Shown here in pieces: positions 26,612 through 34,729 of a stretch of 64,000 nucleotides of DNA. Origin of the DNA: Desertimonas sp963733085 (GTDB lineage: Bacteria > Actinomycetota > Acidimicrobiia > Acidimicrobiales > Ilumatobacteraceae); assembly GCA_963733085.1 (NCBI GenBank), contig CAVTBY010000007.1, positions 23,734-87,733 of the forward strand. Direction: 5' to 3'. The translations under genes and the position numbers were made by a program. Below the pieces are notes generated by a model, which was given only the letters and a program-made list of their open reading frames with translations, was not told the DNA's origin and made no database searches. Every line of letters begins with the position of its first letter. The first letter of the stretch is position 1.

Positions 26612-26990
26612 CGCCTCGTGTCTCTACGAGGTCGTGGCCGACACGCCGCGATCAGAAGTCATCCGCGGTCGGCTGGCCGAGGATCCCGACCACGCCGCGC
26701 CTCACGTGATCGACGTCGAAGTCATGAGCGTCATCCGCCGACATCACCTCGGTGGACGGTTGGAGCACACTGCCGCCAATCAAGCGATCGACGATCTACG
26801 GCACTGGCCGGGCGAGCGGTTCGGCCACCGCTCCCTGCTCGGTCGGGCGTGGGAACTGCGCGACTCCGTACGCGGCTGGGACGCCTTCTACGTCGCCCTC
26901 GCCGAGGCCTTCGGCGCGCCGTTGCTGACGCTCGACGAGCGTCTCGATCGGGCGATCGGACCCACCTGCCGGATCGAGGTCGTCAGATGA
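26598..26990 (+). CDS. vapC: VapC-type PIN-domain toxin
   Basis: 130-residue PIN-domain ribonuclease. The acidic active-site residues are visible in order: Asp in MLIVDASCLYE, Glu in IDVEVMSVIRRH, Asp in GWDAFYVALAE and Asp in LLTLDERLDRA. PIN toxins of this group cleave tRNA or rRNA and are neutralised by the cognate VapB. The ATG at 26598 lies inside the antitoxin reading frame. Its 3' end overlaps the convergent VWA gene by 8 bases. Confidence 0.9.
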   Translation: MLIVDASCLYEVVADTPRSEVIRGRLAEDPDHAAPHVIDVEVMSVIRRHHLGGRLEHTAANQAIDDLRHWPGERFGHRSLLGRAWELRDSVRGWDAFYVALAEAFGAPLLTLDERLDRAIGPTCRIEVVR

Positions 26991-28385
26991 TGGCCGCCAC
27001 GGCGGTCGCCAGTTGGGCCAGGTTGCGCACCTCGAACACGCCGTCGCACAGTTCGCGGTAGTCAGCGAGCGCCGAGTCCGGGTCGTTCCAACCCGCCGCC
27101 GGCTCGGGGTTGAACCAGTACAACCGCCGGCACCGATGGCCGATGACGCGCAGGCTCTCCACCCCTGAGCCACGCAGGTTCGTACGCGCGTCGCCGGTGA
27201 CGAGCACGGTGGTACCGGCCCCGACCGCACTGTCGTAGCGCTCGACAAAGCTGCCGAGCGCCCGGCCGTAGTCGCTGTGCCCGTCACCGGCGATCACCCC
27301 CGGCACGGTCACCAGCAGGCGGGGGTCGAGGGTGACCTCTGCCTGCTCGATGACCCGCGTCACCTCGGCCACGCCGTCGACGAACACGAACGCCCGCATG
27401 CCGGCCAGTTCGGCGCGCATCGCGTGCAGCAACATGAGCGTGAAATGGGCGAACTCGGCGACCGACCCGGAGATGTCGCAGAGCATGACGACCTCCGGTT
27501 TGGTCCGCCTCGCCCGCCGCCACGCCGGATCGAGCGGGATGCCGCCGGCGTCGAGCGAGCGGCGGATCGTGCGACGCACGTCGAGGCTGCCGTGGCGATG
27601 CCGGCGGCGCTGTCGGCCGATGCGGCTGGCCAGCTTGCGGGCGAGCGGGCGGACGGCGACGCGCAGTTCCCGGAGCTCGGTCGTCGAGGCCGCCAGGAAG
27701 TCGATGTCCTCGACCCGACGGGGCGGCGCCTCCCCGTGCACCCGATCGGTTCCCTCGCGGGCGAGCCGGCTGCGCACGGCGGCGACGAGTAGGCGACGGA
27801 GCCGTTCGATGCGCTGCTGAACGTCGTCGCGTAGCTGGCGCAGCTCGAACGCCGAGCTGTCGGGGTGCTCGGCGCGCTGACGCGCCATCACGGCGATCAT
27901 CAGGTTGGACAGATCGAGGGCACGCATCACCCGGTAGACGAAGTAGCGCTCGCTGCCAGGCTGCGTCTCGATTCCCGAATACCGCGCCACCGCCTCCTCG
28001 GCGAGCTCGATGAGGGCGTCCTCCTCGCCGAGCCGGATGGCATCGACCAGGGCGAGAGGAACGCCGCTCGTCGCATGGAACCTTGAAATGTCGGCGGCGT
28101 CGCCCTCCGGAGGCGAGGGCACATCGAGCGTGGCACCATCTGCCACGCCGTTCGCCGGCTTGGCCGGAAAGTGGCGGTCGAAGAGCAATTCGAAGACTGC
28201 GAGGTCCTCGACGCGCTTGACGAGTGCTGCCTGCAGCGCCGCTCGCACGAGCAGACGCTCGCCGATACCGACGTGAGCGAGGGCGTGGATGCCGTCGATC
28301 GTCTCCGCGCTCGAGGCATCGACCCCGGCGGCACGGAGATCGCGCGTCAGGGCGATGACGGCGTCGAGCAGTCCTGCCGAGAGCT
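26983..28385 (-). CDS. CoxE-like VWA-domain protein, start uncertain
   Basis: About 465 residues. The C-terminal ~200 residues are a von Willebrand A domain with an intact metal-adhesion motif MLCDISGSVAEFAHF, of the CoxE/DUF58 kind that partners MoxR ATPases. A basic mid segment (RQRRRHRHGSLDVRRTIRR) precedes it. The first ATG/GTG in frame is at 28248, but residues typical of CoxE-like N termini (LLDAVIALTRDLRAAGVDAS) read in frame upstream to about 28385 with no start codon. An ATG at 28429 in a neighbouring frame suggests one indel near 28385. No MoxR gene is adjacent; one is encoded at 47.2-48.3 kb with its own VWA partner. Function unknown. Confidence 0.72.
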
Positions 28386-28403
28386 GCGCGGGCGGCGCAC
28401 GAT

Positions 28404-28420
28404 CGTTCGTAGGACGAACG
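28404..28420. promoter_or_regulatory. Palindrome in the divergent VWA/hydroquinone dioxygenase promoter region
   Basis: CGTTCGT-AGG-ACGAACG is a 7-3-7 perfect dyad between the divergent VWA gene and the dioxygenase small-subunit gene (GTG 28458). It is a candidate operator for an unlinked regulator. It is not a LexA box, because its half-sites are in the opposite orientation. Confidence 0.4.
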
Positions 28421-28457
28421 TTGTACCATCGCGTCGGTTCACCTGGGGGGTGCGACG

Positions 28458-28950
28458 GTGGAGTACACGACGGTCTTCGGTTCGCTCGACAACTTCCGCA
28501 AGGGCACGATCGAGGTGATCGATGACGATCCCAAGCACTATGCGTTCTCGAATGTGTTCGAGGTGGCTGGGATGTCGGCGCCGTACGAGAAGGTTGCTGT
28601 CGGCAAGAACCAGCAGTATGTGTTGGAGGCGATCCGTGCTGAGGGGGTGTCGGGTTGGCGGACGTGTGATCACGACGAGGCGGTGTTGTGTATGGACGGC
28701 GACGTGACGGTGCGCCTCGTCAAGTTGGCGACGCCGCTGGCCCCGGCCGGCAAGGAAGGGTCGATCGCTGTCGTCGGTGAACCGGTTGGCGACGAGATGG
28801 GCTATGTCCGCATCCGCCGCGGCCACATGGCGCTGCTGCCGCGCGGCTCGGCGTATCGCTTCGAAGCGGAGCACGCCATCGGTGCTGTTGCAGCAGACCT
28901 GTCTCGGCGACGACACGGTCGAACGCTGGGCCGACATCTGTTTGTCGTGA
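28458..28950 (+). CDS. Hydroquinone 1,2-dioxygenase small subunit-like (frameshifted)
   Basis: About 164 residues with a GTG start. It resembles the small subunit (HapC/PnpC/HqdA type) of two-component Fe(II) hydroquinone dioxygenases: MEYTTVFGSLDNFRKGTIEV, NVFEVAGMSAPYEKVAVGKN, then a cupin-like strand pattern. The open frame runs to 28973 and would overlap the large-subunit start, but in the neighbouring frame the more plausible ending QQTCLGDDTVERWADICLS stops at 28950, leaving a clean ribosome-binding site (GAGGAGGGGAG) for the next gene. One base is probably lost near 28882. Family assignment rests on pattern recognition plus the neighbouring genes. Confidence 0.68.
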
Positions 28951-28969
28951 ACGAGGAGGGGAGACTCCA

Positions 28970-29953
28970 TTGACTGATCTGGTTGAACCAACCGTGCAGG
29001 CGTCGGAGGCCGACGAGTTCGGCTACCGCCAGTTCACGCTCGGCAGCTTCACGTTCCGCCGAGACGAGTACTTCGCCCACATCTCGTGGCCGACGGGCAG
29101 CCACGTGTTGAGCATCGACGGCTTCCTGCGCGCTCTGCAGCGCGACTGCGCCTGGGACTTCTTCTACGGCACCGTCAACTTCGACGACGTGATCGGCACG
29201 GTCAACCACTACGGCACCGTCGACCTGTTCGCCGGGCGCTACAACGACAGCTACCGCAAGGCCGAGTTGGACCACACCGAGAACTTCCCGACGCCGGACA
29301 TCCGGGCGACGTTCAAGGCGATGCTCGACGACTGGACGAACACGACGTTCGACCCCTTCGCCAGCCCGGAGGAGACCGAGGGGCCGTGGGGGTTGAAGAA
29401 CGGCAGCAACACCGCCGCGGTGACGCGCCGGCGCGTCGCCGCGGCGCGGATGGTCGGCGTGCCCGGTGACGAGCAGATCCGCACCGACGCCACGCACCCG
29501 GTCAACCGCATGTTCGCCGACGTCTCCCAGGACGAACCCGAGGTGCATGCCAACCCGGGGTTCGAGGACGAGGTCGCCGGGTTCAGCCTGTACGCCTACC
29601 TGTCGCGTTCGGACGTGACGTGGAACCCGAGCGTCACCAGCGTGTGCAAGGACAGCCTGTTCTGCCCAACCACCGAGGAGTACATCCTCCCCGTCATCCA
29701 CGGCAACGACCGTGTCGAGTGGTTCGTCCAGCTGTCCGACGAGATCCGCTGGAACGTCGACGACCGCGACACCGGATCACCCCGGGCCAAGGTGATCATG
29801 CGCGCCGGCGACGTCGCCGCGATGCCCGCCGACATCCGCCACCGCGGCTTCAGCCCGAAACGCTCGATGCTCCTCGTCTGGGAGAACGCCTCACCCGAAC
29901 TCCCCGAACTCATCGCCACCGGCAAAGCACCGCAGTATCCGATCGACTTCTGA
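28970..29953 (+). CDS. Hydroquinone 1,2-dioxygenase large subunit-like
   Basis: 327 residues with a TTG start behind a strong purine-rich site. It resembles the large catalytic subunit (HapD/PnpD/HqdB type), which opens the ring of hydroquinone to 4-hydroxymuconic semialdehyde using Fe(II). Visible: FTFRRDEYFAHISWPTGSH, WDFFYGTVNFDDVIGTVNHY, and a C-terminal cupin with candidate iron ligands His in ILPVIHGNDRVEWF and His in ADIRHRGFSP. The maleylacetate reductase gene downstream supports the pathway. The semialdehyde dehydrogenase that would link the two steps is not in the window. Confidence 0.72.
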   Translation: MTDLVEPTVQASEADEFGYRQFTLGSFTFRRDEYFAHISWPTGSHVLSIDGFLRALQRDCAWDFFYGTVNFDDVIGTVNHYGTVDLFAGRYNDSYRKAELDHTENFPTPDIRATFKAMLDDWTNTTFDPFASPEETEGPWGLKNGSNTAAVTRRRVAAARMVGVPGDEQIRTDATHPVNRMFADVSQDEPEVHANPGFEDEVAGFSLYAYLSRSDVTWNPSVTSVCKDSLFCPTTEEYILPVIHGNDRVEWFVQLSDEIRWNVDDRDTGSPRAKVIMRAGDVAAMPADIRHRGFSPKRSMLLVWENASPELPELIATGKAPQYPIDF

Positions 29954-29973
29954 TGTTTCGCACTACGGCTGCC

Positions 29974-30026
29974 GCGATTCTCAGGCGCCTCACACGACAA
30001 ATCTGTCTCATTCGTGGCGGTAGAAC
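29974..30026. repeat. Partial copy of the foldback-element core
   Basis: GCGATTCTC-GGCGCC, then CGACAAATCTGTCTC, then CGTGGCGGTAGAAC matches 23694-23742 inside the foldback element with a few substitutions and a 4-base insertion. It lies in the 145-bp gap between the dioxygenase and maleylacetate reductase genes. Terminal repeats are not recognisable here, so it is a relic or a shorter family member. Confidence 0.65.
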
Positions 30027-30098
30027 ACCGAACGCCGAAATTGCGCTGGTCGCCGACTACGGCGCCAAGGACACGTCGCACTACAGCTGGTTGGAGTA

Positions 30099-31181
30099 AT
30101 GCGCTTCGAGCACACCTCCCATCCCGGCCGCGTGGTGTTCGGGCCGGGGCGGGTGAGTGAGGTCGCAGACGAGGTTGACCGTCTCGGCGTCGGCCACGTG
30201 TTCTTGATCGCCGACAACCAGGCCAAGGTCCTCGCCGACGAGGTGGCCGCCCAGCTCGGCGCCAGGGTCGCCGATCGCTGGCACGAGGTTGTCCAGCACG
30301 TCCCCGTCGAGCTGGCCGAGCGGGCCCGTGAGGCCGCCACCGAGTCCAGCGCCGACGCCATTGTTTGCCTCGGTGGAGGGTCGTCGACCGGGCTGGCCAA
30401 GGCGATCGCTCTCACCCATCACCTTCCGATCGTCGCCGTGCCGACGACATACGCCGGCAGCGAGATGACGACGATCTACGGGCTCACCGGCGGCCGCCAC
30501 AAGCAGACGGGCGCGTCGCCAGACGTGCTTCCCAGAGTCGTCGTCTACGACCCGCTGCTCACGCTCGGGCTCCCTCCGACCGTTACCGGTCCGAGCGCGT
30601 TCAACGCCCTCGCCCACTCCGTCGAGGCGCTCTATGCCACCGGCTGCAACCCGGTGACGACCGCACTGGCTCTGGAGGGCGTGCGGGCGATCTCCCGCTC
30701 GCTCCCGACGGTGATGGCCGATGGCTCGGACATCGCTGGGCGAAGCGACCTGCTCTACGGCGCCTATCTGTCGGGCATCGCCCTCGGCACGACCAGTGCC
30801 GGGCTGCACCACAAGCTGTGCCACGTCCTCGGCGGCACGTTCAACCTCGTCCACGCCGACGCCCACGCCGCCGTGCTCCCCCATGCCGTCGCGTTCAACG
30901 CACCGGCATTGCCCGACGAGATGGCTCGACTCGCCGAGGCTCTCGGCGCTCCGGGTGACGATCCGGCTGGCGCCCTCTGGGATCTCGCCAAGGCCAGCGG
31001 CGTGACGACCGACCTCGCCGCCCTCGGACTTACCGCCGTCGACCTCCCGGAGGCGGCCGAGCGAGCCGCCGCGGCGATCACCGACAACCCGATCCCGGTC
31101 GACGCCGGCGCCCTGCTAACCATCCTTCAACACGCCTACGCCGGCACGCGCCCCGAACCAAGCGAACCGATGGGTGTATAG
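30099..31181 (+). CDS. Maleylacetate reductase
   Basis: 360-residue iron-containing alcohol-dehydrogenase-like enzyme that reduces maleylacetate to 3-oxoadipate with NAD(P)H. The cofactor-binding motif is CLGGGSSTGLAKAIA, followed by the reductase-typical VPTTYAGSEMTTIYG. Family positions that bind metal in true iron alcohol dehydrogenases are changed in this group (SAFNALAHSVEALY; AGLHHKLCHVLGG). It lies downstream of the dioxygenase genes on the same strand, so it completes ring-cleavage catabolism of hydroquinone-type compounds. The stop codon TAG is inside palindrome B copy 2. Confidence 0.88.
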   Translation: MRFEHTSHPGRVVFGPGRVSEVADEVDRLGVGHVFLIADNQAKVLADEVAAQLGARVADRWHEVVQHVPVELAERAREAATESSADAIVCLGGGSSTGLAKAIALTHHLPIVAVPTTYAGSEMTTIYGLTGGRHKQTGASPDVLPRVVVYDPLLTLGLPPTVTGPSAFNALAHSVEALYATGCNPVTTALALEGVRAISRSLPTVMADGSDIAGRSDLLYGAYLSGIALGTTSAGLHHKLCHVLGGTFNLVHADAHAAVLPHAVAFNAPALPDEMARLAEALGAPGDDPAGALWDLAKASGVTTDLAALGLTAVDLPEAAERAAAAITDNPIPVDAGALLTILQHAYAGTRPEPSEPMGV

Positions 31182-31213
31182 GGGACGGAACGGTCCCCGG
31201 AACACCCATCGGT
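31166..31213. repeat. 48-bp palindrome, family B copy 2
   Basis: ACCGATGGGTGTATAGGGGAC-GGAACG-GTCCCC then GGAACACCCATCGGT. It differs from copy 1 (21315-21362) at a few arm positions, which makes the stem imperfect, while the loop and outer arms are identical. It contains the stop of the maleylacetate reductase gene and ends 7 bases before the stop of the convergent NifU-like gene, so it sits where a bidirectional terminator would. Confidence 0.78.
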
Positions 31214-31219
31214 CGTCGG

Positions 31220-31687
31220 TCAGGCGCCGGTTTTCGCCTTCCAGCGCTCCCGGCCGGCACGGGCGCGTTCGAGCAGGTGCGCCGGCACTCGGGCCGCTGC
31301 TTCGGAGACGGCGGCGTCTCCCCCGCCCTCACCTGCCGGGGCGGCGGCGGTTGACTCCTCGGCGGGAGCGACGAGATCCTCGAACGCCGGAGGCTGCATG
31401 CCCGGCTGCCAATAGCGATACAGCGTGCGCACGACATCGCTGAGCGGTTGCGGATTGCCGCCGCGAGACAACTCGACCGTGACGATGTTCGAATAGACGT
31501 GCACGGCATCGATCTGGCCCGTGTCGAAGAGCCGTCGGGCCAGCACGTCGGCCGGACGGTCGCCAGACGCCTCGTCGACGGACGAGTAGTGCTCGTGACC
31601 CATGCCGGTGAGCGAGCGATTGAGCTCGAAGCGCACCTGGCCGCGGGTCGACGACGGTCGTTCGGTGACGGTAACGAGCTGGCCCAT
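31220..31687 (-). CDS. Nfu/NifU N-terminal-like domain protein
   Basis: 155 residues from ATG 31687. Residues 15-75 resemble the Nfu N-terminal domain (PF08712): VRFELNRSLTGMGHEHYSS, LARRLFDTGQIDAVHVYSNI, VTVEL. The C-terminal iron-sulfur-binding CxxC domain of Nfu is missing; a low-complexity Ala/Glu/Gly tail replaces it. It may therefore modulate rather than carry iron-sulfur clusters. The longer frame to 31849 would overlap the divergent acyl-CoA dehydrogenase gene and is rejected. Moderately sure of the fold. Confidence 0.6.
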   Translation of the reverse strand: MGQLVTVTERPSSTRGQVRFELNRSLTGMGHEHYSSVDEASGDRPADVLARRLFDTGQIDAVHVYSNIVTVELSRGGNPQPLSDVVRTLYRYWQPGMQPPAFEDLVAPAEESTAAAPAGEGGGDAAVSEAAARVPAHLLERARAGRERWKAKTGA

Positions 31688-31736
31688 TGGTGCCCGACAG
31701 TAGCCCTGGATCCGTAAACGCGTACGGTTCGCAACG

Positions 31737-33002
31737 ATGAAGGAACCGACGCTCGACGAGTTCACGAACGCTGCCACCGAGTTCCTCGACGCCACCACGA
31801 CACCTAAGGACGCCGAGCGCAAGTTCGTGTGGGGCGAGGGCTCGGACAACGTGGCGATGTTCGAGGAACGGACTCGCGAGGAGGAAGACGCCCTGATCGC
31901 CGCCGCCCGGGCGTTCCGTCAGGCCCGCTTCGACGCCGGGTTCGGCTGGATCACCGGCCCACAGGCGTACGGCGGACGGGGATTGGGCAAGCAGTTCCAA
32001 CAGGCCTACGACGCCGTCGAGAGCCGCTACGACGTACCCAACCAGGGGCCCTACCTGATCGGCCTCGGGATGATCGCCCCGACGATCCTCGCCCACGGCA
32101 GCGAGCCGGCCAAGCAGCGCTACCTGCAGGCGTTGTGGCGCGGTGACATCATCGCCTGCCAGCTCTTCTCCGAGCCGGCGGCCGGCAGCGACCTCGCCAG
32201 CCTGCAGGCGAGAGCTGAACGTGACGGCGACGAGTGGGTGGTCACGGGACAGAAGGTGTGGACGTCGGGCGCGCAGTACTCCGACATCGGTGAGATCATC
32301 GCCCGCACGGACAGCGGCCAGCCCAAGCACAAGGGGCTGACCGGGTTCATCGTCGACATGCGGGCTCCCGGTGTCGACATCCGTCCGCTGCGCCAGATGA
32401 CCGGCGGGGCCAGCTTCAACGAGGTCTTCTTCAACGAGGTCCGGGTCCCCGACGACCACCGCCTCGGCGAGGCCAACGCCGGCTGGACCGTCGCCCTCAC
32501 GACGTTGATGAACGAGCGGGCCGCGATCGGCGCCGGCGGCATGGTCGGTGGAGGTGGCGCGACGATGACCCGCCTCGTCGAGATGGTCCGCTACTTCGGC
32601 TTGGCCGGCGACCCGTTGGTCCGCCAGCAACTGGCCGCACTGATCACCCGAGCGAAGGTGGCCGGCTACACCAACCAACGGGCCCTCGCCAAGCTCAGCA
32701 TCGGCCAACTTCCCGGCCCCGAGCTGAGCATCGCCAAGCTGGCGGCGACGCAACTCCTGCAGGGCATCGGCGAATTCGTATCCCACGTCCTCGGACCCAA
32801 GCTCGTGGCCGACAGCGGAGAGTGGGGCACCTACGCCTGGAGTCAGCTCGTCGTTGGCACCCCGGGGATGCGGGTTGCGGGTGGCACCGACGAGGTGATG
32901 CGCAACATCATCGGGGAACGTGTCCTCGGCCTCCAGAAGGACCCCGGTATCGACTCGAAGACCCCGTTCCGCGACCTCAAGGCCGGCACCCAGCAGGGGT
33001 GA
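31737..33002 (+). CDS. Acyl-CoA dehydrogenase
   Basis: 421-residue flavoprotein of the acyl-CoA dehydrogenase family. The FAD/substrate signature is QLFSEPAAGSDLASLQARAE with VVTGQKVWTSGAQYSD. A second signature near the C terminus is GTDEVMRNIIGERVLGL. The catalytic Glu position cannot be assigned with confidence. It is longer than the ~380 typical because of an N-terminal extension, like the actinobacterial FadE-type enzymes that act on bulky or steroid-like acyl-CoA. Substrate unknown. It is monocistronic, divergent from the Nfu-like gene with a 49-base gap. Confidence 0.9.
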   Translation: MKEPTLDEFTNAATEFLDATTTPKDAERKFVWGEGSDNVAMFEERTREEEDALIAAARAFRQARFDAGFGWITGPQAYGGRGLGKQFQQAYDAVESRYDVPNQGPYLIGLGMIAPTILAHGSEPAKQRYLQALWRGDIIACQLFSEPAAGSDLASLQARAERDGDEWVVTGQKVWTSGAQYSDIGEIIARTDSGQPKHKGLTGFIVDMRAPGVDIRPLRQMTGGASFNEVFFNEVRVPDDHRLGEANAGWTVALTTLMNERAAIGAGGMVGGGGATMTRLVEMVRYFGLAGDPLVRQQLAALITRAKVAGYTNQRALAKLSIGQLPGPELSIAKLAATQLLQGIGEFVSHVLGPKLVADSGEWGTYAWSQLVVGTPGMRVAGGTDEVMRNIIGERVLGLQKDPGIDSKTPFRDLKAGTQQG

Positions 33003-33003
33003 C

Positions 33004-33049
33004 ATTGGTGAGCTGACGAGGCGGATTTCCCCTGTCTCGACTCACCAAT
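33004..33049. terminator. Inverted repeat between convergent genes
   Basis: ATTGGTGAG (33004-33012) pairs with CTCACCAAT (33041-33049), directly after the acyl-CoA dehydrogenase stop and before the stop of the Anbu gene. The word ATTGGTGAGCTGA also occurs in the terminal repeat of the foldback element at 23576, hinting at common origin. Confidence 0.55.
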
Positions 33050-33056
33050 CTTCTCG

Positions 33057-33782
33057 TCAGGACGGCCGGAGCTCCGCGGGGATCGGTGGTAGCTCGTTGA
33101 TGGCCGCGACGAGGTGGCGGGACCAGACCTCGTCGAGTTCGGCGAGGTAGGGCGAGTCCGCCTCGATGCGGGTCTCGAGGACGTCCAATGAGCCGTCGAG
33201 GTAGACGCCGGCGTCGTACGGCGGGCCGACCGACAGGTTTGCCCGCGCCGTCGACACCATCGAGCTGAGGGCGATCTTTGCCGCCGTGACTGGGTCGACC
33301 TCCGTTCGCACGGCGAGCTCGAGCAGGAACTTGCCGTACTTCGCCTCGCCGATCTGCAGGAACGGCAATTCGTCCGAGGCGCGGATGTAGTTGCCCTCCG
33401 GATAGACGAGGAAGATCTCCGGCGGCTCGCCGGTGATCTGCCCGCCGAGGATGAACGTTGCCGTCGCTGCGCTGCCCAGAGCGGCCTCATGGGCGGCGCC
33501 AACCTCGCGGTTCAGCCGGCCGAGATAGAGGGCAGCCTCGAAGAGGCGGGTGACCGTCGCCAAGCTCTCCACGTCGCCGGTGAGGTCGCGTTGGATGCGA
33601 TCGAGCACCTCATGCGTGGTCGCCAGGCTGCCGGCCGACTGGATGACGAAGATGCGGTCATCGGCCGGCTGGAGCACATGCAGCTTGCGAAACGTGCTGA
33701 CGTTGTCGACACCGGCATTCGTGCGGGTGTCGGACATGAAGAACAGGCCCTCATCAAGTCGCAGGGCGAGGCAGTAGGTCAT
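33057..33782 (-). CDS. Anbu-type proteasome-like peptidase
   Basis: 241 residues of the COG3484 group (ancestral beta subunit, Anbu). After removal of Met, Thr1 would be the nucleophile (MTYCLALRLDEG); the supporting Asp is in FMSDTRTNAG (residue 18) and the Lys in TFRKLHVLQ (residue 33), matching the Thr1/Asp17/Lys32-33 layout of proteasome beta subunits. Anbu assembles into rings or helices of uncertain cellular role. In proteobacteria it is usually next to ATP-grasp, alpha-E and transglutaminase-like genes; none of these is adjacent here. It probably has its own promoter in the 106-base gap to 33889. Confidence 0.85.
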   Translation of the reverse strand: MTYCLALRLDEGLFFMSDTRTNAGVDNVSTFRKLHVLQPADDRIFVIQSAGSLATTHEVLDRIQRDLTGDVESLATVTRLFEAALYLGRLNREVGAAHEAALGSAATATFILGGQITGEPPEIFLVYPEGNYIRASDELPFLQIGEAKYGKFLLELAVRTEVDPVTAAKIALSSMVSTARANLSVGPPYDAGVYLDGSLDVLETRIEADSPYLAELDEVWSRHLVAAINELPPIPAELRPS

Positions 33783-33888
33783 CGCCGCAAGGTACTCAAC
33801 CCGCTTCCCTGCGCGAATCGCTCGCTCGGCTACGGGATTGTGCTAGGACTCATCGGTCCGAACGGATCGGACGCATTGAAAGGGGACC

Positions 33889-34287
33889 ATGGTGCTGGCG
33901 TACGACTACCCATTACTGGGGATGTTCTGGACGTTCTTGCTGTTCTTCATCTGGATCGCCTGGATCGTCGTGCTGTTCCGGGTCATCTTCGACATCTTCC
34001 GCAGCAAGGACCTGGGAGGTTTCGGGAAGGCGTTGTGGGTGATCTTTGTCATCCTGCTGCCGTTCCTCGGCGTGCTCGTGTACTTGATCGCTCGCGGGCA
34101 CTCGATGTCCGACCGCGACTACCAAGAGGCCCAGTCTCAAGAACAGGCATTCCAGGCCTATGTGCGCAACGCGGCCGGTACCGGTGGCGGCTCAGCCGAC
34201 GAGCTCACCAAGCTCGCCGGCCTGCGCGACCAGGGCGTGATCACCGACGCCGAGTTCCAGGCGCAAAAGGCCAAGCTGCTCGCCTGA
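33889..34287 (+). CDS. Small membrane protein with PLDc_N and SHOCT domains
   Basis: 132 residues. Two membrane helices (residues ~12-33 and 48-69, WVIFVILLPFLGVLVYLIAR) form a PLDc_N-type hairpin, followed by a polar linker and a C-terminal SHOCT motif (LTKLAGLRDQGVITDAEFQA). Such proteins are common in actinobacteria and have no defined function. The start ATG at 33889 is preceded by a good ribosome-binding site (AAAGGGGA). Confidence 0.8.
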   Translation: MVLAYDYPLLGMFWTFLLFFIWIAWIVVLFRVIFDIFRSKDLGGFGKALWVIFVILLPFLGVLVYLIARGHSMSDRDYQEAQSQEQAFQAYVRNAAGTGGGSADELTKLAGLRDQGVITDAEFQAQKAKLLA

Positions 34288-34349
34288 CCACCCTCTCGTG
34301 ATAACGACGTGCCGGCGAGGCGCTGTGCCTCGCCGGACACGCTGCCGAC

Positions 34350-34532
34350 TCAGTAGGCGTATTTCGGCGCGGTTACACCGCCGAGCAGGATCGACACGAT
34401 GATCCCGAGGGGAAACGTTCCCCAATAGCTGAGCTCCAGGCCGAGGTTTCCGAAGAACAGCATCAACAGCCAAGTCGCCGGGAACGTCGCCAAGAGGAAG
34501 ACGACGGTGAACGCCAGGATCGCGCGAATCAC
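34350..34532 (-). CDS. Small hydrophobic protein, unknown
   Basis: 60 residues from GTG at 34532 with two strong membrane segments (AILAFTVVFLLATFPATWLL and LGIIVSILLGGV) and a short polar tail APKYAY. I do not recognise a family. The composition is clearly membrane-like and the upstream AGGGAGGT fits a ribosome-binding site, so it is probably real. Confidence 0.6.
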   Translation of the reverse strand: MIRAILAFTVVFLLATFPATWLLMLFFGNLGLELSYWGTFPLGIIVSILLGGVTAPKYAY

Positions 34533-34656
34533 GCTGACCTCCCTGTTCGGTGTGACCGGCGGTCGGTCACAGCTGTTGGCAATTCTGATTGATGGTCGCC
34601 TCAGATTGGGGGATGGTCGCCCCGGGCGGCAATCCTCAGACATCTCAATCGCGCAA

Positions 34657-34697
34657 ACGGGGGTCGGGCCCGCAGTGGTTGCGGGCCCGACCCCCGT
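34657..34697 (-). terminator. 18-bp perfect hairpin after the fasciclin gene
   Basis: ACGGGGGTCGGGCCCGCA pairs exactly with TGCGGGCCCGACCCCCGT around the loop GTGGT. It lies 33 bases past the stop of the fasciclin gene on the minus strand. It has no long T-run but is very stable; a likely terminator. Confidence 0.75.
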
Positions 34698-34729
34698 CGA
34701 TCGGCTGTGGGGTTACGCCGACTCCTCGG

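Noticed and set aside
28404..28420. A third LexA box near the VWA gene
   Set aside because: The half-sites are inverted (GTTCG...CGAAC rather than CGAAC...GTTCG) and the spacing differs.
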